This document shows, in pieces, positions 13,005-24,916 of a DNA stretch of 64,000 bases (position 1 is its first letter; every line of letters begins with the position of its first letter). The notes under the pieces were generated by a model that worked only from the letters and a program-made list of their open reading frames with translations, did not search any database and was not told the origin of the DNA. The position numbers and the translations under genes are program-made. The DNA is from Malaya genurostris (taxonomy: Eukaryota > Arthropoda > Insecta > Diptera > Culicidae). Where the stretch lies: assembly GCF_030247185.1 (NCBI RefSeq), contig NC_080570.1:117952689-118016688 (forward strand). Reading direction: 5' to 3'.

Positions 13005-13762
13005 CACGCTTGAAAATAGTTACTCAAAAATGAGTAAAATCCCACTCATCTATAGAAAAAGTGGAACAACTCTAATTTAGAGTGACTCCTTAGTTACTCA
13101 AATTTGAGTTCTTCTACTGGAAACGATTTTTGGGTAAAATCTACTCATTTACTGAGTAATGCTTTATTTGCCCATGAGCCAAAAATAATTGTATTAAAAT
13201 ATTAAGTAATTGACACGCAATACATAAAATAATCATACTGTGTTTATTTATTATTCCGATTTCTTACTTCGAGATATCATATCAAGTGGCGATCGCTTGG
13301 AGTAGTGTGTCAATCGTAGCTTTACATACATGTCAGTACTGCTCAGACACCAATCAGACACTTGTTCCTCATAAATGACACACTTGAGCATATTTGTTTT
13401 CATTCTGAAGCACAGTACGGATCCCTTTTGAACACAATAACTGCGTCGATGGCACAACCAAGAGGACAGTCTAAAAATTGTGGTTTTTGCAGACACAACA
13501 CCGTTTGTGTTAAGCTGTTTGTCACTCTTGAAACACGCGATCTCACTAACAAAAAATAGAACTTGTTGTTACAAATGGTTATTACAGTTTTTAGACTGAT
13601 CTTGCGAATAGTAACATAAAACGAGTTTTTGCGTTAAACTCAAATTTATAGTAAGAGTTACTCATTATTATTTATGGTAACTACTCAATTTTTGACGTTT
13701 TCATGTATCATTTGAAAATGAGTAACTAGTACTCAAGCTCTGAGTAACTTTTTCTAAGCGTG
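13005..13762. mobile_element. TIR element with TACTCA subterminal repeats, copy 2
   Basis: Ends CACGCTTGAAAATAGTTACT and complement CACGCTTAGAAAAAGTTACT, flanked by TA (13003-13004, 13763-13764). It shares the TACTCA/TGAGTA words and CACGCT start with 5223-5893. The centre (13250-13560) is cysteine-rich when read on the minus strand and is followed by AATAAATAAA on that strand, hinting at a decayed gene; no domain is recognised. Confidence 0.65.
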
Positions 13763-13911
13763 TATATGGCAAGAATATGACAGAAATAGAACCGTAATAA
13801 CCGCTATGCGAAATTCTCTGCTGGAAACGGTTTTGCATCGTTGCCAGACTTTTGCCGGAATTCTGGTAGAATTTCCAAAAGTTATTCGGGACGTTCATAT
13901 CTTATTATTTA

Positions 13912-15165
13912 ACAGATCGGCTGGAAAGTTCGTATCGTTTCTATGAGAGGGCGTCACTAGAATTAAATCCATACCATTTTCAGTTAGTACCAACCTACAA
14001 AAGATACGTGTATAAATTTGACAGCTGTCTGATTATTAGTTTGTGAGATATTGCATTTTGAGTGAAGCTACTTTTGTTATTGTGAAAAAAATGGAAAAAA
14101 AGGAATTTCGTGTGTTGATGAAACACTACTTTTTGATGAAAAAAAGTGCCGCCGATACCAAAAAATGGCTTGATGAGTGTTATCCAGACTCTGCACCAGG
14201 CGAAGCAACAATTCGTAAGTGGTTTGCAAAATTTCGTACTGGTCATATGAGCACCGAAGACGATGAACGCAGTGGACGTCCAAAAGAGGCTGTTACCGAT
14301 GAAAACGTGAAAAAAATCCACAAAATGATTTTCAATGACCGTAAAGTGAAGTTGATCGAGATAGCTGACACCCTAAAGATATCAAAGGAACGTGTTGGAC
14401 ATATTATTCACGAATATTTGGATATGAGAAAGCTTTGTGCAAAATGGGTGCCGCGTGAGCTCACAATCGATCAAAAACAACAACGAATTGATGACTCTGA
14501 GCAGTGTTTGGAGCTGTTATATCGAAATAAACCCGATTTTTTTCGTCGATATATAACAATGGACGAAACATGGTTCCTTCACTTCACTCCGGAGTCCAAT
14601 CGACAGTCAGCGGTGTGGACTGCACGCGATGAACCGAACCCAAAGCGTGGAAAGACTCAACAATCGGCCGGTAAGGTTATGGCGTCTGTATTTTGGGATT
14701 CGCATGGTATAAACCATCAACAGTGACTATTATATAGCGTTATTAGAGCGTTTGAAGGACGAAATTTAAAAAAAACGGCCTCAATTGAAGAAGAAAAAAG
14801 TTTTGTTTCATCAAGACAATGCACCGTGTCACAAGTCGATGAAAACCATGCTGAAATTGAACGAATTGGGCTCACTCATCCACCGTATTCTCCAGATTTG
14901 GCCCCCAGTGACTTTTTCCTGTTCGCAGACCTCAAGAAAATGCTCGCTGGTAAAAAATTTAGAAGCAATGAAGAAGTAATCGCTGAAACTGAGGCCTATT
15001 TTGAGGCAAAGGACAAATCGTACTACAAAAATTGTAACGAAAAGTTGGAAGATCGCTATAATCGCTGTATCGCCTCTGATGGCAATTATGTTGAATAATA
15101 AAAACGAATTTTGGCAAAAAAAAGTGTGTTTCTATTAAACGATACGAACTTTTCAGCCGAACTGT
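13912..15165 (+). mobile_element. mariner (DD34D) element, near full length
   Basis: TA duplications at 13910-13911 and 15166-15167 bracket 28-bp inverted ends that share TCGGCTG-AAAGTTCGTATC (two mismatches in all). At 1,254 bp it is close to the usual ~1.3 kb. It contains one broken transposase gene. High identity of the ends suggests recent activity. Confidence 0.93.
14091..15098 (+). pseudogene. mariner transposase, frameshifted
   Basis: Start chosen at ATG 14091 (MEKKEFRVLMKHYF), the usual mariner N terminus; 48 upstream bases are open but not mariner-like. The N-terminal two HTH regions run to about residue 120. The linker AKWVPRELT is followed by TMDETWFLHF with the first catalytic Asp. 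After ...FWDSHGI near 14710 some bases are missing and the frame changes. An in-frame TAA follows at about 14767. HQDNAPCHKS (second Asp) is in another frame and YSPDLAPSDFFLF (third Asp) in the next. The C terminus ...SDGNYVE ends at TAA 15096-15098. At least one deletion, one stop and one frameshift, so no active enzyme is expected. Confidence 0.93.
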
Positions 15166-15167
15166 TA

Positions 15168-18100
15168 TATTCGGTTCACCGTTAGTTTTAGTTCAATTAT
15201 TCACCTTCATTCTTGCTTACGTCCGCATCGAACATACGAAGAACGGATACTTTCGAACGAATACGACCAAGTCATTTTTGTTTTCACTCGAATGAATTCG
15301 AACGCGACCGTTTGCCACAACATTTTCAAATATCAGTAAACTTCTTCGAATTAAATAACCATATGCGAAACGGAGTTACTACGTTTGGCATAACAGTCAC
15401 TCGGAATAACAGTCATTTAGCTTTTCAGATCAACTACTGCTTTATTGAATTCGTTCTAATGCAACTAAGCCTCATCGTTTTTAACGACTTGCTGTCCGAC
15501 CTCGCTGCCTCGAGGTCTCGACCTACGGCCGTCTGAATCGTCAATGACGAACAGAATATTGTGCTAGCACCAAGTGAATTGCTTTTATAAAATGATGTTG
15601 TGCTATCTACAACAAAATTGTAAAAATAAAAAATAATAATGCTATTCCACCTAATATCATCGAAATGTTTGGATCGAATATAAAATTCACATATTTCGTT
15701 TGAGTTTTCCCTGCAAAACATCACTCGATCGAAACACAAACGAAATTTCACATTAGATTGAAATATTGCGAGTCCAATTACTATTATGACAAACGGTATT
15801 ATACAAATTGACCATTACGCCAAACGGCGTTATGTCAAGCGTGCCGCCCCCCACAGAATGAACTGTGTTTCACAGATACTCAATAAATTGCACAGATTTT
15901 CAAAAATGATACTGATTTTCGAAATCGATTCAAGACGGAGCCTCCGAAAGTCTTCCAAAATGTTCCCGGTCTGCTATGTTCTTATGAAATGTGGACACAA
16001 ATTTTGCATAGACAGACATAATCGAACACAGATTTTTGAAAAAATGACCTGGCATCTTTGGTGCAGGTACGAATGTCTGTTGAGGTTGAGAAAAATCATA
16101 GCCACTATACAGGAAGAGTGGCCGAAAGAATGCAAGAATTTTTCATGCTTCGCGATGTGGTGGTGGTAGAGTTTGAAAAATAGTGATCAGATTACGATCT
16201 CAATGAATACAGCGAACACAAAGAAGCGGTGCATTATCTGGGTGCGCGGGACAAGCAGCATTCTGCGCTCCTGTTACTTTGATAAATGAAATGCTTGCTA
16301 AATCTCGAAGAAGATTAGGTCCGAAGTACATTCCTGTATTTTTTTTATAATTTCTTTCAGTGCAGATTATGGGATAATAGCTTTAGTTACTATTCTCTGC
16401 AAATAGTTAGATAGAAGGGTTGCTAGAAATATTTCCAAGTAGGTTACTTTTCATCATGTTTTAAGTGTCTTGTTTTAGGTTGCATTCTGAGCAACTCCTT
16501 CGTTCATAGTACTAGGGATAATTCGATAGTCTCACGACAAAAGGCCCTAACGGCAAATTCTATTGATTATTATGGAGTCATTACTGCAATTTCTTGAAAG
16601 TTTCCAATATAAATTGGAAGTTTGTAGTCTTAACTCAAGATTCTCCCTATTCTCACAGCCAATTTTGTGACAAGAAAGAAACTGGATGAAGTGAAAACAT
16701 TCCGTACAATTTCCCCTACTCACTTTGAAAACCAGTTTTTCACAACGCTTATAGTGTTACCATAAAAGTTTCATGCGAATCCTAACACACACACACACAC
16801 GGCACAGCGACTCAGAGAAGCTTTAAAGTTTCCACTGTCATCATCTTTTATTCCGGAAACTTTAACGCTATATTTCAAAACTAGTTGAAAAGAAGTTTCC
16901 GCCGCAGATGGTTGTTTTAAATCGGCGACTTTGAAAAGAAGAATCAACGCAAGCATTGTGGAACAGTGCAACAGTAGTTTTCTTTGTGTGATGACATCCG
17001 GTGGTATTTTAAACGTGGAGCCGGCTTTTAATTAGGTTATTTATCATCGAAGCTAACCTCAATGTTTTTGACAGTTCGGTACTAGAACCTGAGTACATTT
17101 GTGTCGTCACAGTGCTAATTCAGCAGCTAGAAGTTCTACCTGGACGATCTATAATAGAAACTGGAACAAATGTATCCCCAGCAAGCCGTTCTAGTTTTAT
17201 TTATTCGACCAGTTCTTCTGTCAAATTTAAAACTGGTCTACTATTTGTTTTTGTATATTTGAAACACAGGTAAAACACTGCTGGGGCTGCCAGTTTTTCT
17301 TGTTTTAAAATCCAGATTTAAATTTTGTAACTGACATAAATTATGCATCTAGAACAAGAACACTGCTAAATATGCCCTAATAGTTTTTAGAATTTTTAAT
17401 ACTATTTGTTTTTTTTTGATAAATTGAGGACTTGAAATATTTCTAAATTGGGTACTTTTTCATCACAAGTCAAAGAGTCACCATCAAGTGGCATTCAATT
17501 CATTGCGCTTCAATCGACCAATTTTGCGTGACCAGCATTCCGTTCCACGCTAGTTTACCCATCATCGGAAGTGCCTCTTCCGATGCGATATGTCCTTCAA
17601 GAATGCAATGATGAATGGCTTCGAGTGGGTATCTACGGTCGCATCCTGGCCTGGACTGGACTGGCAGGCAGGCAAGCAGTGCAAACAGGAGAACGAGACT
17701 CGCAGAATATGCTTGAGTGGACCTTAGATTGTTTGATCAAGTGACTATTTACCGTGTGGCGTAAGACTGAGCTTGAAGTAATTGAATTAAATATCCGAGC
17801 TGCTCTGGCCAACGATGCAATTGCTCGATGGAGCCCGTCTTCCGTGAGGTCCCAGTGCAAATACCGATCCATCTTTGGCAGTCCGCATTGCAAAAGGCGC
17901 TGAATCTCCATCGGATGGATGGTAGTGGCAAGATGTTGAATTTAAAATCTACCTTCAATATAACCTCAAACACATAATTTGGCAGCCACCTAATAATGGG
18001 TTTGAGGTTATATTTCATGTAAGTGAGATGTGTCTTTTAATAAAGCCATTGTAGCTCTCGTAACTCTTGGATCCTAATCCAGAAATCTACCACAGAAAGT

Positions 18101-18665
18101 TTCAAAACATGCACATGTGAGACAAACACGCATCTGACATCAGAAGGAAACACACATCGTTACCGAGTTCCAAATGATGAACCCCGGAAAAATCTGCCGA
18201 ATCTGAATACCTAGTGCGGAATATCAACAAGTTGAAAAAAGAAAAACATTCCAGCAAACGATGTTCGTTCGGTTTCTTCTCACGGAAAACTTTCTGGGCT
18301 GATGTTTTTCAAGTTTTACGGAACCATCACCTCGGGGTGAACACCGTCACAGAATTGTGACTTTGTCCCCGAAATGTCAGAAGTTTCGCTTTCCGATCCG
18401 CGTAAACGGCGAAAGGGAAATAAATGAAGCGTAGTCTAATTATTTCAATCGCTTAGAAGTTTTCTTTGCTGACTTTAACTGTATCATGTGTGGATTATAA
18501 TTTAAACGTTTTCACTACAAACAATACTCTATAATTTTTTAAAGTTAGACTTCGTGGATTACATTCTACACGGAAGAGGTACCAATCACAAACATGCAAT
18601 ATTGCAGCTGTTGGTTCCTTTTAATTGAAATTTCATTGAAAAAAAGTTATACTTCTCTTGATTTC
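15168..18665. other. 3.5 kb without a recognisable gene
   Basis: Mostly AT-rich. A pair of related words (GGCATAACAGTCA at 15390 and ATTACGCCAAACGGCGTTATG at 15816) suggests remnants of a tandem repeat. A short (CA)n lies at 16784-16800. The 17480-17920 stretch is more complex and GC-richer, possibly single-copy; an ORF on its minus strand has no recognisable domain and is not called. Confidence 0.4.
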
Positions 18666-18668
18666 TTA

Positions 18669-18991
18669 GGCTGTGAACCATTTCGCGGTTAATTTTAACT
18701 TTTGGTTAAAATCTGACACTCGAGCGGTTATTTTGATGTTGTCAAAAATAACCATGCTTTCGAGCAGATGGTTGATTTTCCGACACTGAAAAAAAACTTG
18801 CAAAAAAATTTTAATATCGATTATTTAGTTAAAATTATTTCCAGTGCAAAATAAACCCGAATAACATTCAATACGTCAAACTTTGAAATGGGCCGCAGTT
18901 TTAGTTAAATTTAACTACTCGACACAAAATAACCGCTCAAGTGTTAGATTTCAACCAAAAGGTAAAATTAACAGCGAAATGGTTCACAGCC
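18669..18991. mobile_element. 323-bp MITE with ~70-bp TIRs and TTA duplication
   Basis: TTA at 18666-18668 and 18992-18994. Inverted ends begin GGCTGTGAACCATTTCGC and stay similar for about 70 bp (AACTTTTGGTT, GAGCGGTTATTTTG). A 3-bp TTA duplication is typical of PIF/Harbinger MITEs. No ORF. Confidence 0.85.
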
Positions 18992-19646
18992 TTAATCATC
19001 AGCTATTCGAGTGAAGCTGTTGTTTTAGAAGACTGTCAGTTGTCAAAGAGTGAAGACAGTGAAGTGGAAAACAGAAACCTCTTTGACTGAATCAATAATG
19101 TTTAAATTAATGCCCTTTTTGCATTGTTCTGTATTTGGGTGATTTTTTTGTAAAATTTTGACGATTCCGTTATTTTTGTCGCGATCATCATATTCGTCGT
19201 AAATTTTAAAATTTAAAAATTGTATTTTTTATGATGTCTTATCTTGATTGTTATTTTAAGTTATTCTAGTTTTTTATGTCATTTATGCAAATATTGCAAT
19301 GTTTGTAATGTTCATTCTTGCAATGTTTTTTAAATATGTTTGTAATTTATATCTCCCTTTTTGTCGGTTTTCCGGTATTTGCATGATTTTTGTTATTGTA
19401 GTCATGATTTTATTAAATAAAAATTATAAAAACTACACCTTCAGAGCTTGCTAAAATTGCAATGATGAAAAAACGACAAAAATTACGTCGATTTTTTAAA
19501 ATTTATATACTAAAATCACCCAAATGACAGAAAATACAAAAATGGCAAGTGACAAACACGACAAAAAGGAGACATAAAAAATCACAAGAATTGCAAATAC
19601 TACAAAAAATAACAGAAAATGCATCAATTACACAAGTAGCAAAAAC

Positions 19647-19696
19647 TTTCTAAGCTTACAAAAATTAATTATTGTAAAGTGTTGTAAGCTTAGAAA
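19647..19696. repeat. Perfect 15-bp hairpin at strand-switch point
   Basis: TTTCTAAGCTTACAA (19647-19661) and its exact complement TTGTAAGCTTAGAAA (19682-19696) with a 20-base AT loop. It sits exactly where A-rich plus-strand sequence changes to T-rich. Confidence 0.9.
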
Positions 19697-20030
19697 TTTA
19701 TTTTGGTCGTTCTTGTAATATATGACATTTTTCCATATTTGTTATTTTTGTTAATTTTTAATTTAGGACATTTCTGCCTTTTATTTTGTTATGTTGATTA
19801 TTTTTGTCAATTTCGTCAGTTTTGTCATGCTTATCAATTCTGTTATTTTTATTTAATTATATGTAATATTTTTTGTAATTTTTATCATTTAAGTCATTTG
19901 TGTCCTTTTTAATTTTTTGTAATTTTTATAATTTTGTTATTTTTATCATTTTTGTAATTTGTATTTTTTTTATTTTTGCAATATGTGTAAATTTTGTGAT
20001 ATTGGTAATTTTTGTCATTTTTTGTCTTTT

Positions 20031-20415
20031 TTATGTAATTTATAAAATTTATGTAATTTTTGTAATTTATGTAATTTACGTAATTTGTGTAATTTATGTA
20101 ATTTTTGTAATTTATGTAATTTACGTAATTTGTGTAATTTATGTAATTTGTGTAATTTGTGTAATTTATGTAATTTATGTAATTTATGTAATTTATGTAA
20201 TTTATGTAATTTATGTAATTTATGTAATTTATGTAATTTATGTCATTTATGTAATTTATGTAATTTATGTAATTTATGTAATTTATGTAATTTATGTAAT
20301 TTATGTAATTTATGTAATTTATGTAATATATGTAATTTATGTAATTTATGTAATTTATGTAATTTATGTAATTTATGTAATTTATGTAATTTATGTAATT
20401 TATGTAATTTTTGTA
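20031..20415. repeat. 9-bp satellite TTTATGTAA, ~43 units
   Basis: Nearly identical 9-mers with rare variants (TTTACGTAA, TTTGTGTAA, TTTTTGTAA). Because 9 is a multiple of 3 and the unit lacks in-frame stops in some frames, it yields YVI and CNL repeats on plus and NYI repeats on minus. These are not proteins. Confidence 0.97.
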
Positions 20416-21370
20416 TTTTTTGTAATCTGTTGTATTTTTTGTATTATTTTTTTGTATTATTTGTAATATTAGCATTTTTTGGTAATTATTTGTTATGTGA
20501 AAATTTTTGTAATATATTTTTTGTAATTGTATTATTTGTATTTTTGTTTTATTTTTGTATATTTTGTATGTTCTGTTTTTCTGGTATGTTTATTTTTTGT
20601 ATTTTTTGCATTTTTCTAATTTATTTATATATTCGTTTTTTTGTATATTTTGCATTTTTTTTGTATTTTTATTTTTTGTATTTTTTTGTAATGTTATGAA
20701 ATTTTTTGTAATATTCTCTTTTCGTAATTTTTTGTCATTTATTTATTTTTGTGTTATTTGTATTTTTGTTTTTTATGTATTTTTATGTTTTGAATTTTTT
20801 GTATATTTTATGTTTTTTATGTTTTGAATTTTTCGATATTGTTGTATTTTTTGTATATTTTGTATTTTTTTTATTGGTTTGTATTTTTAGTTTTTTTTTT
20901 GTATTTTTTGTAATTTTTGTATATAATGATTTTTGTCGTTTTGGTCATTTTGCACAATTGTGTGTTTTTTTTGTAGATTTGCGTATTTTATTTTAGTCCA
21001 TTTTTGTCATATTTTAGTTAGTTTGGTCACTTTTACCATTTTAGTCAAATTTTGTCTTTTTCGTCAAGCCAGTTTTGTCGTTTTATTATTTCTCTCATTT
21101 AAGTTATTTTGTTCATATATTTTTTTTTATTGAAATTTTTGTCATTTTGATGATTTTTTGTCATTTTTCTCAATTTTTACTTTTTCGTTTTTTTTCATTT
21201 CTTTCAGTTTTGTCACTATGATAATTTTAGTTACATTTGTCATATATGTATTTTTTTAATTTTTGTAATTATGGAATTTGTTGCGTTTGTAATTTCGGAA
21301 GGTACTGAAATTTTTGATTTTTTTTGTAAATGTAATTGTAACTGTTTTTGTCATTTTTGTCATTCTGTTT

Positions 21371-21537
21371 CGCTCCAAGCAACTAGAAAACAAGCCATTA
21401 AGTTGATATCACCAGAAGAGGCAGCGAAAGAAAAGACACAGCCACCACCAGCCAAGCGTCCCAACACAAAAAATAAACATTTTCAGAGCCATCGGATGAA
21501 GATTCCTAAAATTGCTGAAAACGAACCTCTAGAATAA
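21371..21537 (+). pseudogene. Terminal-exon-like fragment, unknown
   Basis: Directly after the T-rich tract, a frame reads QATRKQAIKLISPEEAAKEK, then a PPPAKRP segment, ending ...IAENEPLE and TAG at 21535-21537. Two AATAAA-like signals follow (21535 and 21550). Codon use and charged residues look coding, unlike the surroundings. A T-rich run before CTCCAAG could act as a splice acceptor. It may be a last exon of a nearby gene or a retrocopied 3' end. No domain recognised. Confidence 0.35.
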
Positions 21538-22256
21538 ATTTTCCTGTAAATAAATGCTCTTTTCGCTTCCCAAACAATTATGAGTGTTGCACTTTGATTT
21601 CTTTAATTGAATTTAATAAGGATTTTACCGGTGGTTCACAATCCAGCCACTTTTTTAAAACATCCAAAAGTCACGTCCTCCGAAAATCGGTCGTCCGAAT
21701 TCTGTTTAAATAAAAAAGTTGCGCGTTCTGTTCAGCTTTCCAATGGTACCCCGCCTTCTTTGATATGTTTATTTTATGAAAACATTACAGATCAAAATCA
21801 AAAACCAGTTCACAACCCAGCCCTCTTCCCTAGAAAATCCATTTGATGAGAACATTGCATTCAAGCGGAGCATCGATTCGATGCTTTCGCAAAATTAAAA
21901 TGTTCACAACTCAGGAAGTAAGTTATTAGCATACATAAGCAGGATACACGAAAAAAAAATCTGATTTCTGTGAACCGTGGCAATTCATGAATCTAAAAAC
22001 ATGACAAATAAGTTTCGCGGGGCGACGAAGGATCCTAAAACCAATGTTTTTTATACTATTTGAGCTTGATCCTTGAACGAGAAAAACATCCCATTGAAAG
22101 TAAACGAGCCGCCAAGAAAAGAAAACGAAAAAATCAGCTTATCATTCGTCTGACGAACAGTGACTAAATGGCCACCGACTGAAAGGCGGTCGTTCCGCGA
22201 CCAAATCAATTCAATAGAAAATGAAGAAAAATTGACTGTATCGTGCACAGAAAAAA
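21538..22256. other. Non-coding, diverged internal repeats
   Basis: Two related segments (GTTCACAATCCAGCCACTTT about 21634 and GTTCACAACCCAGCCCTCTT about 21809) suggest an old duplication of ~175 bp. No gene seen. Confidence 0.4.
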
Positions 22257-23318
22257 AGTAGGAACATCATTTGTCAGGAAAGAATTAGAAAGCCATTTAT
22301 CATAAGCACCGTGCGTCGTATTCTCTCTCCTCCACCCCCGGCCTTGGTCGCGTTTTAACGGTCGGTAGGCCCATGTGGAAAGGACTCCTGCCTCTTCGAC
22401 TAGGCCATCACAGAGCCAATGAATAGCGCGGAATAACTAGCAGAATGTGCCATTATCATCGTAATTACTCACGAAAGGAAAATTTTCCATTTACCCGTAA
22501 GCTTCGAAAGGATCCGAGAAAGGGAACCGATGGAGGGCTTTTGGGCGGAATACCTTCGAGATTCGCTCACGTATCGATACTAATTTACGCACGCACAATG
22601 AACACGTCGGATCGGGGTAAAGCAACAGCCGGGATTTCGATTCGTTCATTCCCAACAATAATTACAACGTATCGATGGAACCCCCGTCCGGAAGATTCTC
22701 TCGTTAGGGTTTCGAAACGGTGCCGAAACGTGCCGATCGTACAGTAAAAAGTGTTGAATTCGATTGGAATTAAACTACGTATTACTTCCGATTCCGATGG
22801 AAGCCCATCCATCCATCCATCCACCGTTTATAATGCAAACAGACACAGCTGCAGACTGCACTATTCGAATCAATTACGCATCCCCAAATATTGATTGACC
22901 CACGACGATTTTTCGATGACGCCATTAAAACAGCCCACCGCAGCCAGGCAACAAAGAAACACACACTGAAAAAAAAACGACCGCTTTGGTTATTGACATT
23001 GTTAATACCATCACCAGACATGGTTTTTTTACCTCAAATTATAATAGCATTGTTAAAAATGCACTACATAAAGGATTGTAGCGGATCGGGGCTTTTTTCT
23101 CTCTCTGTTCTACCTCGGCACTCGTTACGCACTGGCAACGCAGCGAACAATGTAAAAATACTAATTTTAATGAAGCTTCCCGGGCACGCTGACTGGTGGC
23201 TTTACTCCCTTTACTTCGATCCGCGATGCGATTCGCCAACGCGTGTCATTTCCTTTCAGGCCCGGTTCGCATTCCGACAACAACAAAAAAAAATACACGA
23301 AACATTCTGCGTGTGCGT
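22257..23318. other. Complex-sequence island, no gene called
   Basis: Balanced composition and no match elsewhere in the window. A short (CATC)5 lies at 22806-22825. Overlapping frames on both strands have no recognisable domain. It probably represents host single-copy DNA (intron or intergenic), as it lacks TE signatures. Confidence 0.45.
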
Positions 23319-23641
23319 TAGGGTGGGATCAAAATTAAAATTTTTGACATTAAAAAGGTCTTAGGGATTTTGCAGGAGTATTCTAGTTTCATATGATTTA
23401 TTTCAGTTTTCAAATTTAAATCTGGAAATTATAACAAGAAGTTGGAGACCCCAGCAACGTTTTACTTTTTTTCTCTCTCGCTTTTTATGACGCAGACCAT
23501 TTGGTCCATGTCAGCCAAGTCTTGCTTATACGTTTTGTCAAATGAAAATGAATTCGTTCACGCTCTTTGCTTGAAACGTCAATTTTGTCGTGTGAGGTAA
23601 TATGTTGATGCAATAATCTGATCTAGATGAGAGTAATATTG

Positions 23642-24494
23642 TCAAATGTTGACTTTAGTTTCTTTTATGAAATTTGCTATTTGTTTTATCTCGTTAATTG
23701 TGTTTTTAGTAAGGATGACTCTTATATCAATTTTGTTTTGAATCAGCGGGTATTTTGTTCCAATTTTATCATATTTGTGACAATGGTATAATAAATGCGT
23801 TATATTTTCAGTAATGTGCATGAGTCGCATTTGTCGTTTGGTATTAAACCCCATTTGTATAGTTTATCTTTAGTTGCTGTATGGCCTGAACGGAGTCTGG
23901 AGACAGTGATTATATCGTTAGATGGCATGTCTATTTTATAAAACCACGGCTTGAGCTTTAGTTTTTGTAGTATTTCGTAGTTTTCTTTTGATAGATCCTT
24001 ATAACGTTCGTTCCACAGACACATAGTTTCATGTTTTACACTTAGTACCAGGTCGTCTTTTGTTATTGCAAGTTCTTCTATTTTATTTCTTGTTGAACCT
24101 AGTTTTGCTGCATGATCAGCTCTATCGTTTCCAATTAAGTTTATGTGTCCTGGTATCCATTGTATTATTAATTCATTTATTTTTGAGTTTTTAATTTTTT
24201 GAAATATTTCACAAATGAGGTAGTTTTCCTCTGAGTATGTATTGTTAATTAATTCTGTGGCACTTTTTGAGTCTGTGAATATTACCGCTGCGTCCTGTTT
24301 ATTGTCTATTAAAAATTCTATTGCTTTTAGTATTGCTGTTATTTCTGCGTTCATAATGGTGAGTTGTGCAAATGTTGTTTTTGCTGCTGCAGCTACTATT
24401 GTTATTCCGTAGTCTAAGTGGTGCTGTACTATCGATTTGGAAATTTTTAGCATAGTTTGTGGATGTGCTCCATTGGTATTGCTACCAATCATTT
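23642..24494 (-). pseudogene. LINE ORF2 RNase H and C-terminal tail
   Basis: RNase H motifs are MNAEITAILKAIE (Glu), VIFTDSKSATELIN (Asp) and WIPGHINLIGNDRADHAAK (Asp). The tail has WGLIPNDKCDSC and, after a frame change near 23800, ENITHLLYHCHKYD, the Cys/His motif typical of I-clade ORF2 ends. A stop lies at 23642. RNase H places the LINE in the I group rather than Jockey or CR1. Confidence 0.9.
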
Positions 24495-24916
24495 TTAGGA
24501 CATTGCTTTTTTTTTGGCTTTGGCTGATGCTATTTCCATTTGTTTTGTGTACTTTAATCTGTAATCTATATATAATCCAAGAAATTTATGAAAAGCTTTA
24601 TTTTCGATCGGAATACCATTTAGTGAAATACTTGTGGTTGGGTAAAATTTGTTTGTAAAAATCATTGTGGCACATTTATCTGGATTTATTTCCATGTTAA
24701 GTTTTTTGCAGATCTCTGATATTTCAGATAGGAATACATTCATTTCAACTGTTGCTGATTGTAAGTTTTCTGCCTCAACCAATGCCGTGAAGTCATCAGC
24801 GAATTGAATTAAAACTTTTTTTCCATTTGTTTTAGAATGAATTTGCATTGTATGAATATTGAAAAGAGTTGGGGATAACGGACAGCCTTGGGGTAAACCT
24901 TTATTTGTAGTTCGCC
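24495..24916 (-). pseudogene. LINE ORF2 reverse transcriptase palm
   Basis: RRTTNKGLPQGCPLSPTLFN (motif B), then FADDF (motif C catalytic pair), LNMEINPDKCATMIF and FHKFLGLYID. Removing 24919-29751 plus one copy of its 2-bp duplication joins ...GTII to RRTTNKG without a frameshift, which proves this is the same RT as 29754-30660. Confidence 0.92.

Larger units (their letters stand above)
19090..21370. repeat. T-rich low-complexity tract (TTTTTGTAA-like)
   Basis: From 19690 the plus strand is almost only T with G/A words such as TTTTTGTAATT and TTTTGTCATTT. At 19440-19680 the polarity flips to A-rich (ACAAAAAT, GACAAAAA), and 19130-19530 includes an inverted copy of ATTTGGGTGATTTT. All long frames here are by-products of composition and are not genes. 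Confidence 0.85.

Noticed and set aside
17633..18018. Minus-strand ORFs of about 90 codons
   Set aside because: Overlapping frames without domains; cannot be supported as a gene.
19900..20699. Long plus and minus ORFs rich in YVI, CNL, NYI
   Set aside because: They are translations of a 9-bp satellite and T-rich low-complexity DNA.
22891..23364. 157-codon plus-strand ORF
   Set aside because: No domain, overlaps minus-strand ORFs and runs into a repeat end at 23321; composition does not look coding.
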